Source of the DNA: Modestobacter sp. VKM Ac-2982
GTDB lineage: Bacteria > Actinomycetota > Actinomycetes > Mycobacteriales > Geodermatophilaceae
Length of the DNA: 64,000 nt
Reading direction: 5' to 3'
Assembly: GCF_026967935.1 (NCBI RefSeq)
Contig: NZ_JAPVBL010000006.1
Span: forward strand, 1-64,000
Shown piece by piece: positions 54,727 to 63,600 of the stretch. Within the stretch, counting starts at the first letter, position 1. Each line of letters starts with the position of its first letter. Both the position numbers and the translations under genes were made by a program. The notes under the pieces were generated by a model. That model did not search any database and was not told the origin of the DNA. It saw only the letters and a program-made list of their open reading frames with translations.

Positions 54727-55212
54727 ATGATGCTGACTTCCTACGACCCCTTCGCCGCGACGTCCGCCGCCTTCCGCGCGCTGGACCAGCTGACCGGCCG
54801 ATCCGGCACCACCACCGCCCGTCCGCTCGCCGGCATGCCGATGGACGCCTACCGGGTGGGCGACAACTTCGTGGCCCACTTCGACCTGCCCGGCGTCGAC
54901 CCAGGCTCGATCGACCTGTCCGTCGAGGGCACCACGCTGACCATCAGCGCCGAGCGGTCGGTGCCGCAGATCGAGAACGCGCAGTGGCAGGTCGCCGAGC
55001 GCCCGTTCGGCAGCTACACCCGGCAGCTGGTGCTGGGCCGCAGCCTGGACACCGACCGTCTCGAGGCGAGCTACCACGACGGCGTGCTCACCGTGAGCAT
55101 CCCGGTCGCCGAGAAGGCCAAGGCCCGCAAGATCGCCGTGACCCGGGCGGACACCCCGGCCGCGGTGGAGGCGCACACCATCGAGGGCGAGAAGCCGGCC
55201 GTCGACAGCTGA
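54727..55212 (+). CDS. Hsp20/alpha-crystallin small heat-shock protein
   Basis: A 161-residue ATP-independent chaperone. The N-terminal region is short (YDPFAATSAAFRALDQLTG). The alpha-crystallin domain spans about 40-140, with MPMDAYRVGDNFVAHFDLPGVDPGSIDLSV, the conserved FGSYTRQLVLG and the ASYHDGVLTVSIPVAEKAK A-x-x-x-G-V-L motif. A C-terminal extension follows (VEAHTIEGEKPAVDS). GGAGG lies ten bases before ATG 54727. A SigH-type promoter and a leader hairpin precede it; a terminator separates it from the MerR regulator. Confidence 0.95.
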   Translation: MMLTSYDPFAATSAAFRALDQLTGRSGTTTARPLAGMPMDAYRVGDNFVAHFDLPGVDPGSIDLSVEGTTLTISAERSVPQIENAQWQVAERPFGSYTRQLVLGRSLDTDRLEASYHDGVLTVSIPVAEKAKARKIAVTRADTPAAVEAHTIEGEKPAVDS

Positions 55213-55225
55213 TCGACAGCCATCC

Positions 55226-55260
55226 CGGGAGGGGCGGGACCCACGGTCCCGCCCCTCCCG
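55226..55260 (+). terminator. Hairpin terminator after hsp20
   Basis: A 16-bp stem (CGGGAGGGGCGGGACC and its complement) with a 3-base loop, 13 bases after the stop. Confidence 0.85.
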
Positions 55261-55278
55261 TCGTCTGCCGGAGGACCG

Positions 55279-55623
55279 ATGAGCACCGACCCGCTGCAGC
55301 CCTTGGACGACCCCGACCACCCGGTGCTCACCATGAGCCAGGCGGCCGACCTGCTCGGCGTCCAGGCCGCCTTCCTGCGCAGCCTGGACTCCTCCGGGGT
55401 GCTGCACCCGCACCGCTCCCCCGGGGGGCACCGCCGCTACTCCCGGCACCAGCTCCAGCTGGCCGCCCGGGTGCGGGTGCTGCTGGACGACGGCCACCTG
55501 CTCGGCTCGGCGCAGGTCATCGTCCAGCTCCAGGACGACCTGGCCGAGGCCGTCGCGGACGCCGAGCACGCCCGCGACGAGCGGGACGCCGCCCGCCAAG
55601 AGCTGCGCGACCAGGCCGGCTGA
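55279..55623 (+). CDS. MerR-type regulator next to hsp20
   Basis: A 114-residue protein. A MerR winged HTH (MSQAADLLGVQAAFLRSLDSSG, SPGGHRRYSRHQLQLAARV) is followed by a short coiled coil (VQLQDDLAEAVADAEHARDERDAA). The size and the GGHRRYS wing match small HspR-like/MerR proteins often encoded beside hsp20. GGAGG precedes ATG 55279. It may regulate hsp20, but no HAIR-type (CTTGAGT-N7-ACTCAAG) operator is present. Confidence 0.88.
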   Translation: MSTDPLQPLDDPDHPVLTMSQAADLLGVQAAFLRSLDSSGVLHPHRSPGGHRRYSRHQLQLAARVRVLLDDGHLLGSAQVIVQLQDDLAEAVADAEHARDERDAARQELRDQAG

Positions 55624-55633
55624 GCCGGCCGGG

Positions 55634-56572
55634 TCAGGGCTCCAGCACCAGCTTGCGGTGGGCGAAGGAGGTCTGCCGCGCCCAGACCGCGGCCACGTCG
55701 GCCAGCGGCGCCCGCTCCACCTCCACCGCGATCCGCCCGTCCGCGGCGTGCCCGGTCAGCTCGGCCCAGCCGCGGGCGACGACGTCCGGCGGCACGTGCC
55801 GGGTGGTGTAACCGAGCAGGTCGACCATCGCCTCCCGGAAGCCGCCCGCGGCCACCTCCACCGCCGGTGCCGCCGAGTGGCCGATCTGCACGTGCCGCAT
55901 CCCCCGCCGGGCGGCCGCCATGGCCGCCAGCGCCGGCTCACCCCAGACCGGGTCGATGGTCACGTCGACCCCGCCGTCGGCCGCCACCCGGATCCGCTCC
56001 GCCATCGCGGCGACCGACTCGTCACCGGCGAGCTCGACGGTGGCGTCGGCGCCCAGGCCGGCCAACCGCCGCAGCGACTCGCCGTCCCGGGCCACGGCGA
56101 CCACCCGGCCGGCGCCGAGCACCTTCGCCGCCTGGACGGCGATCGTGCCCAGCACCCCACTGGCCCCCAGCACCAGCACCGTTTCCCCCGGCTGCAGCCG
56201 GGCCCGCCACTGCAACGGCAGCCACGCCGCCAGCCCGGCGATGCCGAGCGCGACCGCGAGCCCGTCGTCGAGCCCCTCGGGCACGTCGAACAGCGCGTCG
56301 GCCGGCACCAGCGCGCGCTGCGCCATCGAACCGAACGGCGCCACACAGCCGTTGAAGTAGACCCGCCGACCCTCGACCGTGCCCACCCCTTCCCGCCCGG
56401 CGACCGAGGGGAACGGTGGCTTGGTCACGAAGGCGCCGGCGGCGATGGCGACGTCGACCGGGTTGACCCCGGCCACCCGGACGTCCACGACCACCTGCCC
56501 CGGGCCGGCGACCGGCTCGTCGAACGAGGCGAAGGTGGGAGTGCCGGGCTCGGTGAGCACTGCTGCGTCCAT
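55634..56572 (-). CDS. Quinone-oxidoreductase-like zinc-independent alcohol dehydrogenase family protein
   Basis: A 312-residue MDR enzyme. The catalytic N-domain has VAGVNPVDVAIAAGAF and PSVAGREGVGTVEG; the catalytic-zinc Cys is absent. The NAD(P) loop is VLVLGASGVLGTIAVQAAKVLGAGRVVAV. It probably reduces quinones or enals with NADPH. The gene is leaderless (TAGCGT six bases before ATG 56572). It is convergent with the MerR gene and not linked to the cyd locus. Confidence 0.9.
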   Translation of the reverse strand: MDAAVLTEPGTPTFASFDEPVAGPGQVVVDVRVAGVNPVDVAIAAGAFVTKPPFPSVAGREGVGTVEGRRVYFNGCVAPFGSMAQRALVPADALFDVPEGLDDGLAVALGIAGLAAWLPLQWRARLQPGETVLVLGASGVLGTIAVQAAKVLGAGRVVAVARDGESLRRLAGLGADATVELAGDESVAAMAERIRVAADGGVDVTIDPVWGEPALAAMAAARRGMRHVQIGHSAAPAVEVAAGGFREAMVDLLGYTTRHVPPDVVARGWAELTGHAADGRIAVEVERAPLADVAAVWARQTSFAHRKLVLEP

Positions 56573-56612
56573 CCCTCGACGCTAGGCGAGCGGAGGCCGT
56601 GCCGCTCCGCGC

Positions 56613-57548
56613 CTACACCACGGCAGGGAGCAGCAACAGCAGCGTGGGCACGAAGAGCAGCGCGACGGCGCTGCTCAGCGCCGCCCAGCGGGCCCGGGCG
56701 GGCAGCGGGTCCGCCGGGGCGAGCAGCCGCCGCACGCGGACCGCGACCGGTCCCCCGGTGACCGCGAGCGCCCCGTCGGGCACCTGGCCCCCCGCCCCGC
56801 CGGCGGCGGCCACGATCGCGACGGCGAGGGTGCGCCGCGGGTCCGGCCCGGACAGCGACCGCAGGGCGACGTCGTCGGCGCGCATCTCCACCAGGTCGCG
56901 GACCCCGTCGTGCGCCCGGTCGGCCGCCGGCAGCACCGGCAGCGCCGCCCGCCAGGCGACGAAGGGCAACAGCAGCAGGTGGTGGTGCTCGCGCAGGTGC
57001 GCCCGCTCGTGCGCGACGACGGCGTCCAGCTGCGCGCCGTCCAGCTCGGCCACCATCCCGGAGGAGAGCACCAGCAGCGGCCGGGCCCCGGGGATGCAGA
57101 AGGCCACCGGGGCGGGATGGTCGAGCAGCAGCGTCTCCTCCGCCGCGGACTCCCCCGGCCGGACCAGCAGCTCCAGCAGCGCACGGTGCCGCCGCCGGGT
57201 GCGCGCGGTGCGGACGCCGGAGAGCGCGAGCACCCCCAGCAGCTCCACCGCCAGCACCGCGGCGAGGGTCTGGGCGACCCAGTGGTCACCGCGGACCGGC
57301 TCGGTGCTGGGCTGCCAGGTCACCCAGTGCCACCACGCCTCGGGCAGCGAGTGCCCCCAGGGGGCCAGCCCGTGCACCAGCAGCGCCCCGATGATCGACA
57401 GGCCGCCGGCCAGCCCGATCGCCTGCCAGCAGACCAGGGCCGCGAGCGGGTCGCGCCGGGGCCAGCGCGCCCGGGCCAGCGCCGCCGGCACCGGCCAGGC
57501 CAGGAGTGCGGCGAGGACGCCGAGGGCCAGAGCGGTGGCCGGGAGCAC
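56613..57548 (-). CDS. M56 family (BlaR1/MecR1-like) membrane metallopeptidase
   Basis: A 311-residue protein with four or five membrane helices and an internal M56 peptidase domain: [16 protein letters not shown] with the HExxH zinc motif H180-E181-R-A-H184, preceded by the conserved [18 protein letters not shown]. It lacks the extracellular beta-lactam sensor of BlaR1. Such proteins are encoded beside BlaI and are thought to cleave or inactivate the repressor. It starts 2 bases after the BlaI stop. Confidence 0.92.
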   Translation of the reverse strand: MLPATALALGVLAALLAWPVPAALARARWPRRDPLAALVCWQAIGLAGGLSIIGALLVHGLAPWGHSLPEAWWHWVTWQPSTEPVRGDHWVAQTLAAVLAVELLGVLALSGVRTARTRRRHRALLELLVRPGESAAEETLLLDHPAPVAFCIPGARPLLVLSSGMVAELDGAQLDAVVAHERAHLREHHHLLLLPFVAWRAALPVLPAADRAHDGVRDLVEMRADDVALRSLSGPDPRRTLAVAIVAAAGGAGGQVPDGALAVTGGPVAVRVRRLLAPADPLPARARWAALSSAVALLFVPTLLLLLPAVV

Positions 57549-57550
57549 GC

Positions 57551-57928
57551 TCAGCGAGCGCCGGCGGCGTCCGAGCCGGCCCCGTCCCCACCGGCCAGCA
57601 GTGCCCGCAGCATCGCGGCGTCCTCGGCGTCGACGCTGCCGACGAACCGGGCGAGCGCCGCCTGCCGGTCCCCCGCCTGGCCGAGCACCTCGTGCATCAG
57701 CTCCGCCGCGTGCGCCTCGCGCGTGGCCCGGGGGGTGAAGCGCCGGGGGCGCCGCTCGTCGTGGACGAGGAACCCCTTCTGCTCCAGCCGGCTGAGCACG
57801 GTGTGCACGGTGGTCAGCGCGAGCCCGCGGTCGGCGAGCTGCTGCTGGAGCTCGGTGGCGCTGACCGGACCGGGCGCCGCCCAGAGCCGGTCCATGAGTG
57901 TGCGCTCCAACTCACCGAGTGAGGCCAT
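57551..57928 (-). CDS. BlaI/MecI/CopY family repressor
   Basis: A 125-residue protein from ATG 57928 (GGGGAGGG upstream). The winged HTH is LGELERTLMDRLWAAPGPVSATELQQQL and TTVHTVLSRLEQKGFLVHDE. The C-terminal dimer helices (ATREAHAAELMHEVLGQAGDRQAALARFV) complete the family. It co-occurs with an M56 protease gene. Two identical palindromes (TTCTAC-N5-GTAGAA) lie in the shared promoter with cydA, so it probably represses both its own operon and cytochrome bd. Confidence 0.93.
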   Translation of the reverse strand: MASLGELERTLMDRLWAAPGPVSATELQQQLADRGLALTTVHTVLSRLEQKGFLVHDERRPRRFTPRATREAHAAELMHEVLGQAGDRQAALARFVGSVDAEDAAMLRALLAGGDGAGSDAAGAR

Positions 57929-57988
57929 TGGTCCCTCCCCTGTCCGGCGTCTCACACCCGATGGTCACTGCGGGTCGTGGACGAGAAG

Positions 57989-58027
57989 TTCTACGAGGCG
58001 TAGAAATGAGTTCTACAACAGGTAGAA
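57989..58027. promoter_or_regulatory. Two BlaI-type operators in the blaI-cydA intergenic region
   Basis: TTCTAC-GAGGC-GTAGAA (57989-58005) and TTCTAC-AACAG-GTAGAA (58011-58027) are perfect dyads of identical arms, 22 bp centre to centre. They sit 61 bases upstream of blaI and 40 upstream of cydA. The symmetry and spacing fit BlaI dimers; binding is inferred. Confidence 0.82.
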
Positions 58028-58066
58028 GACTACGCGCCGATCGTACGAGGCAGGGAGGCAACAGCC

Positions 58067-59632
58067 GTGGACGTCCTGGACGTAGCGCGCTGGCAGTTCG
58101 GGATCACCACCGTCTACCACTTCATGATGGTCCCGCTGACCATCGGGCTGGGCATCCTGCTCGTGGTCATGCACACGATGTGGGTGCGCACCGGCAAGCC
58201 CGAGTGGCTGCGGATGACCCGCTTCTGGGGCCGGATCTACCTGATCAACTTCGTCCTCGGCGTGGCCACCGGCCTGGTCCAGGAGTTCCAGTTCGGGCTC
58301 GCGTGGAGCGAGTACAGCCGCTTCGTGGGCGACGTCTTCGGGTCACTGCTGGCGCTGGAGGCGCTGCTGGCCTTCTTCCTCGAGTCGACCTTCCTCGGCC
58401 TGTGGATCTTCGGCTGGGGCCGGATCCCGAAGAAGGTGCACCTCGCCGCGCTCTGGGCGGCGGTGATCGGCTCGATCGTCAGCGCGTACTTCATCATCGC
58501 GGCCAACTCCTGGATGCAGCACCCGGTCGGGGTCGTGACCGACGACGCCACCGGCCGGCCGGAGCAGGTCGACTTCCTCGCGGTGCTGACCAACAACACC
58601 GCGCTCGCCGCGTTCAGCCACGCCATCGTGGGCGCGTTGATGGTCGCCGCCGCCCTGCTCGTGGGCATCGGGCTGTGGCACCTGCGCAAGCGCCGGCTGG
58701 CCGGTCTCTCCCCCGAGGACGTCGACCACGAGGTGTGGCGGCGCTCGGTGCGGATCGGCGGCTGGGCCTCCCTCATCGCCTTCGTGCTGGTGGCGGTCAC
58801 CGGCGACTACCAGGCCAAGCTGATGTACCAGCAGCAGCCGCTGAAGATGTCCTCGGCCGAGGCGCTCTGCGAGAGCGAGGCGCCGGCGCCGTTCTCGGTC
58901 TTCGCCTTCGGCAAGCTGGGCAGCAACGAGTGCGACGACGTCCACTCCTGGACCGTGCCGGCGCTGCTCTCCTTCCTGGCCCACGGCGACTTCTCCAGCG
59001 AGGTGCCCGGGGTCAACGAGCTCCAGGAGGAGTACGCGGCGGCCTACGGGGCGACGTACCCCGACGACCCCTCCTTCGGCGACAAGGCCGGCGAGCCGAT
59101 CGACTACGCCCCGCTGCTCGCGGTCACCTACTGGAACTTCCGGCTGATGATCGGCATGGGCATGGTCTCCGCCGGCGTCGGGGCCTACGCCCTGTGGGCG
59201 ACCCGCCGGGGCCGGGTGCCGACGTCCCGGATCGGCGTCTACGGCTCCCTGCTCGCGGTCGGTGCGCCGTTCGTCGCCAACGCGTCGGGCTGGATCTTCA
59301 CCGAGATGGGCCGGCAGCCCTTCGTGGTGTACCCGAACCCCGACGTGCCGCGCGAGGACCAGGTCTACTTCTTCACCGCCCAGGCGGTCTCGCCCGGCAT
59401 CAGCGCGGCCGAGGTCTGGACGTCGCTGATCGCCCTGACCGTGGTCTACGGCGCCCTGGCCGTGGTGGAGCTGTGGCTGATCGTCAACTTCGTCCGCCGC
59501 GGGGTGACCACCAGCGACGGCTCCCCGACCCCCGGGCACACCCCCGACGGCGACCCGGACGCCGACGTCACGCCGGGCAGCGCGAGCACCCGGCGGCCGG
59601 ACGACGACGACGTCCTGTCCTTCGCGTACTGA
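58067..59632 (+). CDS. cydA: Cytochrome bd ubiquinol oxidase subunit I
   Basis: A 521-residue subunit of the bd-type terminal oxidase, which reduces O2 to water without proton pumping. The N-terminus MDVLDVARWQFGITTVYHFMMVPLTIG contains the conserved haem b595-ligand histidine region. Other blocks: AFFLESTFLGLWIFGW, the quinol-site WIFTEMGRQPFVVY (GRQP, near residues 408-422) and NPDVPREDQVYFFTAQAVSPGI. GTG 58067 follows GGGAGG. It is the first gene of cydA-cydB-cydDC, divergent from blaI. Confidence 0.96.
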   Translation: MDVLDVARWQFGITTVYHFMMVPLTIGLGILLVVMHTMWVRTGKPEWLRMTRFWGRIYLINFVLGVATGLVQEFQFGLAWSEYSRFVGDVFGSLLALEALLAFFLESTFLGLWIFGWGRIPKKVHLAALWAAVIGSIVSAYFIIAANSWMQHPVGVVTDDATGRPEQVDFLAVLTNNTALAAFSHAIVGALMVAAALLVGIGLWHLRKRRLAGLSPEDVDHEVWRRSVRIGGWASLIAFVLVAVTGDYQAKLMYQQQPLKMSSAEALCESEAPAPFSVFAFGKLGSNECDDVHSWTVPALLSFLAHGDFSSEVPGVNELQEEYAAAYGATYPDDPSFGDKAGEPIDYAPLLAVTYWNFRLMIGMGMVSAGVGAYALWATRRGRVPTSRIGVYGSLLAVGAPFVANASGWIFTEMGRQPFVVYPNPDVPREDQVYFFTAQAVSPGISAAEVWTSLIALTVVYGALAVVELWLIVNFVRRGVTTSDGSPTPGHTPDGDPDADVTPGSASTRRPDDDDVLSFAY

Positions 59633-59662
59633 CCCGGCCCCGAGACCGAGAGAGACCCTGAC

Positions 59663-60688
59663 ATGGACCTGCAGACCGTCTGGTTCGTCGCCGTCGCCGT
59701 GCTCTGGACCGGCTTCCTGCTGCTGGAGGGCTTCGACTTCGGCGTCGCCGCCCTGCTGCCGGTGATCGGCCGCAAGCCCGCCGACCGGCACCTGATGCTC
59801 CGCAGCATCGGCCCGCTCTGGGACGGCAACGAGGTGTGGCTGATCACCGCGGTCGGCGCGGTCTTCGCCGCCTTCCCCGGCTGGTACGCCACCTGGCTGC
59901 CGGCGCTGTACCTGCCGTTCGTGCTGGTGCTCTTCGGCCTGATCATCCGGGCCGTCGCCTTCGAGTGGCGGCACTCGCACCACACCGCGCAGTGGGACAG
60001 CACCTGGACCAACGTCATCGTCACCGGATCGCTGATCGCAGCGCTCGGGGTGGGCGCGGCCCTGGGCGGCACCACGCTGGGCCTCCCGATCGACGGGGAC
60101 GGCGTCCGGGTCGGCGGCGCCTTCGCCGGCGTGACCTGGTCGGCGCTGCTGGGCGGCGTCGCCGTGCTGGCCTACTCGATCGTGCACGGCGCCGTCTTCC
60201 TGGCGCTGAAGACCGAGGGCCCGGTGCGGCTGGCCGCGCGCGCCTTCGCCCGCCGCTGGTCGCTGGTCGCGGCGGTGCCGCTGCTGGCCTGGGCCGGGCT
60301 GGTGCAGCTGCGCGAGGGCACGGCCGTCACCGCGGTGCTGTGGCTGGTCGCCGCGCTGGCGGTGCTGGTCGCCTGGGCGAGCATCCGGCTGGACCGCGAG
60401 GGGCCGGCGTTCACCGCCTGGGCGGTGGTCATGCTCGCCTCGGCGGCGACGATCTTCGGCGCCGTCTACCCGGTGGTCGTCGTCTCCTCGATCGACCCGG
60501 CCTTCGACGTCACCATCGCCGAGGCCTCGGTCAGCGACTACACGCTGACCGTGATGACCTGGGCTGCCGGCTTCGGGCTGCCCGTGGTGCTCGGCTACCA
60601 GGCCTGGACCTACTGGGTCTTCCGCAAGCGGCTGACCGCCGACCCGGAGACCCCGCAGACCGCCACCGAGGAGCAGGTGCACGCATGA
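59663..60688 (+). CDS. cydB: Cytochrome bd ubiquinol oxidase subunit II
   Basis: A 341-residue subunit, full length, with the family N-terminus MDLQTVWFVAVAVLWTGFLLLEGFDFGVAALLPVIGR and the conserved SIGPLWDGNEVWLIT and RAVAFEWRHSH. The C-terminus VMTWAAGFGLPVVLGYQAWTYWVFRKRL is also canonical. GAGAGAGACC precedes ATG 59663. Its stop overlaps the cydDC start (ATGA, 60685-60688). Confidence 0.96.
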   Translation: MDLQTVWFVAVAVLWTGFLLLEGFDFGVAALLPVIGRKPADRHLMLRSIGPLWDGNEVWLITAVGAVFAAFPGWYATWLPALYLPFVLVLFGLIIRAVAFEWRHSHHTAQWDSTWTNVIVTGSLIAALGVGAALGGTTLGLPIDGDGVRVGGAFAGVTWSALLGGVAVLAYSIVHGAVFLALKTEGPVRLAARAFARRWSLVAAVPLLAWAGLVQLREGTAVTAVLWLVAALAVLVAWASIRLDREGPAFTAWAVVMLASAATIFGAVYPVVVVSSIDPAFDVTIAEASVSDYTLTVMTWAAGFGLPVVLGYQAWTYWVFRKRLTADPETPQTATEEQVHA

Positions 60689-63600
60689 CCTCGCGTCCCA
60701 GGAGGGGCCAAAGTCGCGATTTTGGCCCCTCGGATCGGCGGGGGCCGCTGGGGGCGCTCGCCGGGGTGCCGGGGCTGACCGGGGCGCTGGTGCGGGCCGC
60801 GGTCGCCGCGCTCGGGCAGACCGTCGGCGTCGTCCTGCTCGCCGCCGGGCTCGCCCGGGCGGTGGCGGACGTCGCCGACGGCGTCACCCCGGGGACGTCG
60901 TTGCTCGTGGCGCTCGTCGGCGTCGGGATCCGGGCCGCCGCCGGCGGGCTGGGCAGCGTGCTGGCCACCCGGGACGCCCGGCGGGCCGAGGACACGCTGC
61001 GCCGCCGGCTGCTGGCGCGGCTGCTGGCCGGTGAGGGCGAGGCGGTCACCGCCGCCGGCGGCAGCGGGCCGGCCGCGGTGCTGGCCACCACCCGGCTGCA
61101 CGACCTGGGCCCGGCGCTGGCCACCTACCTGCCGGCGCTCGCCCAGACGATCGTGGTCCCGCCGGTCCTGCTGGTCGTGCTGGGGCTGACCGACTGGCTC
61201 TCCGCGCTGCTGGTGGCGCTCACCCTGCCGCTGGTGCCGCTGTTCATGGCGCTGGTCGGGCTGCACACCCGGGACCGGACCGTCGAGGCCGCCCGGGCGC
61301 TCGACCGGATCGCCGGCCACGTCGCCGAGCTGGTCCGCGGCCTGCCGGTGCTGGTCGGGCTGGGCCGCGCCGCCGACCAGCTGTCCGCGCTGGCCGACCT
61401 CGGCGAGACCCACCGCCGGCGCACGCTGGCCACCCTGCGGATCGCCTTCCTCTCCTCCCTGGTCCTCGAGGTGCTCGCCACCCTGTCGGTCGCGCTGGTC
61501 GCGGTGACCGTCGGCGTGCGGCTGGTGCACGGCGACATCGGCCTGGACGTCGGCCTGCTCGCCCTGCTGCTCGCCCCCGAGGCGTTCGCCCCGCTGCGCG
61601 CACTGGGCTCGGCCCACCACGCCTCCGAGGACGCCGCCGAGGCCGCCGCCGCCGCGCGCGCGGTGCTCGCCGCCCCCGCCCCGCGGCCGGTGCTGAGCGC
61701 GACCCCGGCCGGACAGCTGCGCGGGGTCACCGTCGACGGGCTCACCGTCGCCTTCCCCGGCCGCGACCTGCCCGCCGTCGACGGCGCCTCGTTCGAGGTG
61801 GCGCCGGGCGAGCTGGTGGCCCTGCGCGGGCCGAGCGGATCGGGCAAGTCGACCGTGCTCGCCGTCCTGGCCGGGCAGGTCCTCGACGGGGCGACCGCAC
61901 GGGTGGAGGGGGTGGTGCTGCGGCCGGAGGACGTCGCCGTCGTCCCGCAGTTCCCGCACACCGTCGCCGACACGGTGCTCGACGAGCTGCGCCGGCACGC
62001 CGGCGAGCTGCCGGAGACGTGGGCCACCGACCTGGCCGACACCGCACTGGCCTGGCTGGACGCCGGGCACCTGCGCGAGCGCGCCTGCCGCACCCTCTCC
62101 CCCGGCGAGCTGCAGCGGGTCGCACTGGCCCGGGCGCTGGTCCGGGTGCAGCGAGGCGCCCGGGTGCTGCTGCTCGACGAGCCGACGGCCTCGCTGGATG
62201 CGGTGAGCACCGCGCACGTCGCCGAGCTGCTGGTCCGGCTGCGCGGGTCGCTGTGCACCGTGCTGGTCACCCACTCCCCTGAGCTGGCCGCGCTCGCCGA
62301 CCGCACCGTCGACCTCGCCGGCCCCGCCGCCGTGCCGCCACTCACCAGCGTCCCGGCGCCCGAGCGCACCGGGGTCGGCCACGCCGCCGGCGCGCCGCTC
62401 GCGGCCGCCGCCGAGCCCGCCGCTGCGCCCGAGGCGGACCGTGGCTCGGCAGGTCTGAGCTGGCCGCGGCGGGCGGTGCTGAAGGCGGTCGCTGCCGGCG
62501 CCGCCTCCAGCGCATCGGCCGTCGCGCTCACCGCGGTCTCGGGCTGGCTGATCGTCCGGGCCGCCGAGCAGCCCCCGATCCTCACCCTGCTGGTGGCCAC
62601 GGCCGGGGTGCGGGGATTCGGGCTGGCCCGGGCTGCGTTCCGCTGGCTGGAGCGGCTGGCCGGCCACGACGCCGCCTTCCGGCTGGCGTCGCGCACCCGG
62701 CTGCAGGTGTGGCGCGCGCTGGTCGCGCAGGGCCCGGCCGCCGACCGCACCCCCGGCCGGGCCCTGGCCCGGGTCGTCGGGGACGTCGGCCTCCTCCAGG
62801 ACCTCTCCGTCCGGGTGGTCACCCCGCCGGTGGTCTCCGGGCTCGTGCTCGCCGGCACGACGGCGGTGCTGGCGCTGCTCGACCCACGGGCCGGTGCGCT
62901 GGTGGCCGCACTCGTGGCCGTCGCGGTGCTGGGCGTGCTCGGCGTGCACCGCTGGGCCGACCGGGGCGGCGCCCGGCACGCCGCCGAGCTGCGCACGGTC
63001 ACCCTGCGGGAGACCAGCGCGACGCTCGAGGCCGCCGGTGACCTGCGCGCACACGGACTCACCGGCCCGGCCGTCGACCGGCTCGACGCGCTGGGCCGCC
63101 GGCAGGGTCGCGCGGCCCAGTCCGGTGCCACGGCCACCGCGCTGGGCGACGCGCTGGCGGTGCTGGCCACCGGAGCCGCCGCCGTCGGCGCGCTGGCCGT
63201 CGCGGCGATCAGCGTCCGTGCGGGTGAGCTGTCCGCACCCACCGCGGCGATCCTCGCGCTGGCGCCCCTGGCGCTGCTCGAGCCGCTGACCGCGCTTGGG
63301 GCCGCTCGGCGCCACCGGCTGGCCTGGCGGGATGCGCGGGCCCGGATCGACGCCGTGCTCGCCGAGCCGGTGGCCGCCGACCCGGCCCCGGCCGACCGGG
63401 TGAGCCCGCCGCGGCCGGTTCGCGAGCTGGCGCTGGAGCACCTCACCGCCGGGTGGCCCGGACGCCCTCCGGTGCTGCGTGACCTGGACGCCGTCGCGAC
63501 CGCCGGGTCCGGCTGGCTCGTCGTCACCGGCCCGTCGGGCTCGGGCAAGTCGACGCTGCTGTCGGTGCTGATGGCCTCGCTGCGCCCCGCGGCCGGCGCC

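Noticed and set aside
54559-55278. HspR (HAIR) operator near hsp20 and the MerR gene
   Set aside because: No CTTGAGT-N7-ACTCAAG-like dyad could be found in either intergenic region.
57929-58066. Rex (NADH-sensing) operator upstream of cydA
   Set aside because: No TTGTGAA-N4-TTCACAA-like sequence is present; the only strong dyads are the TTCTAC/GTAGAA pairs.
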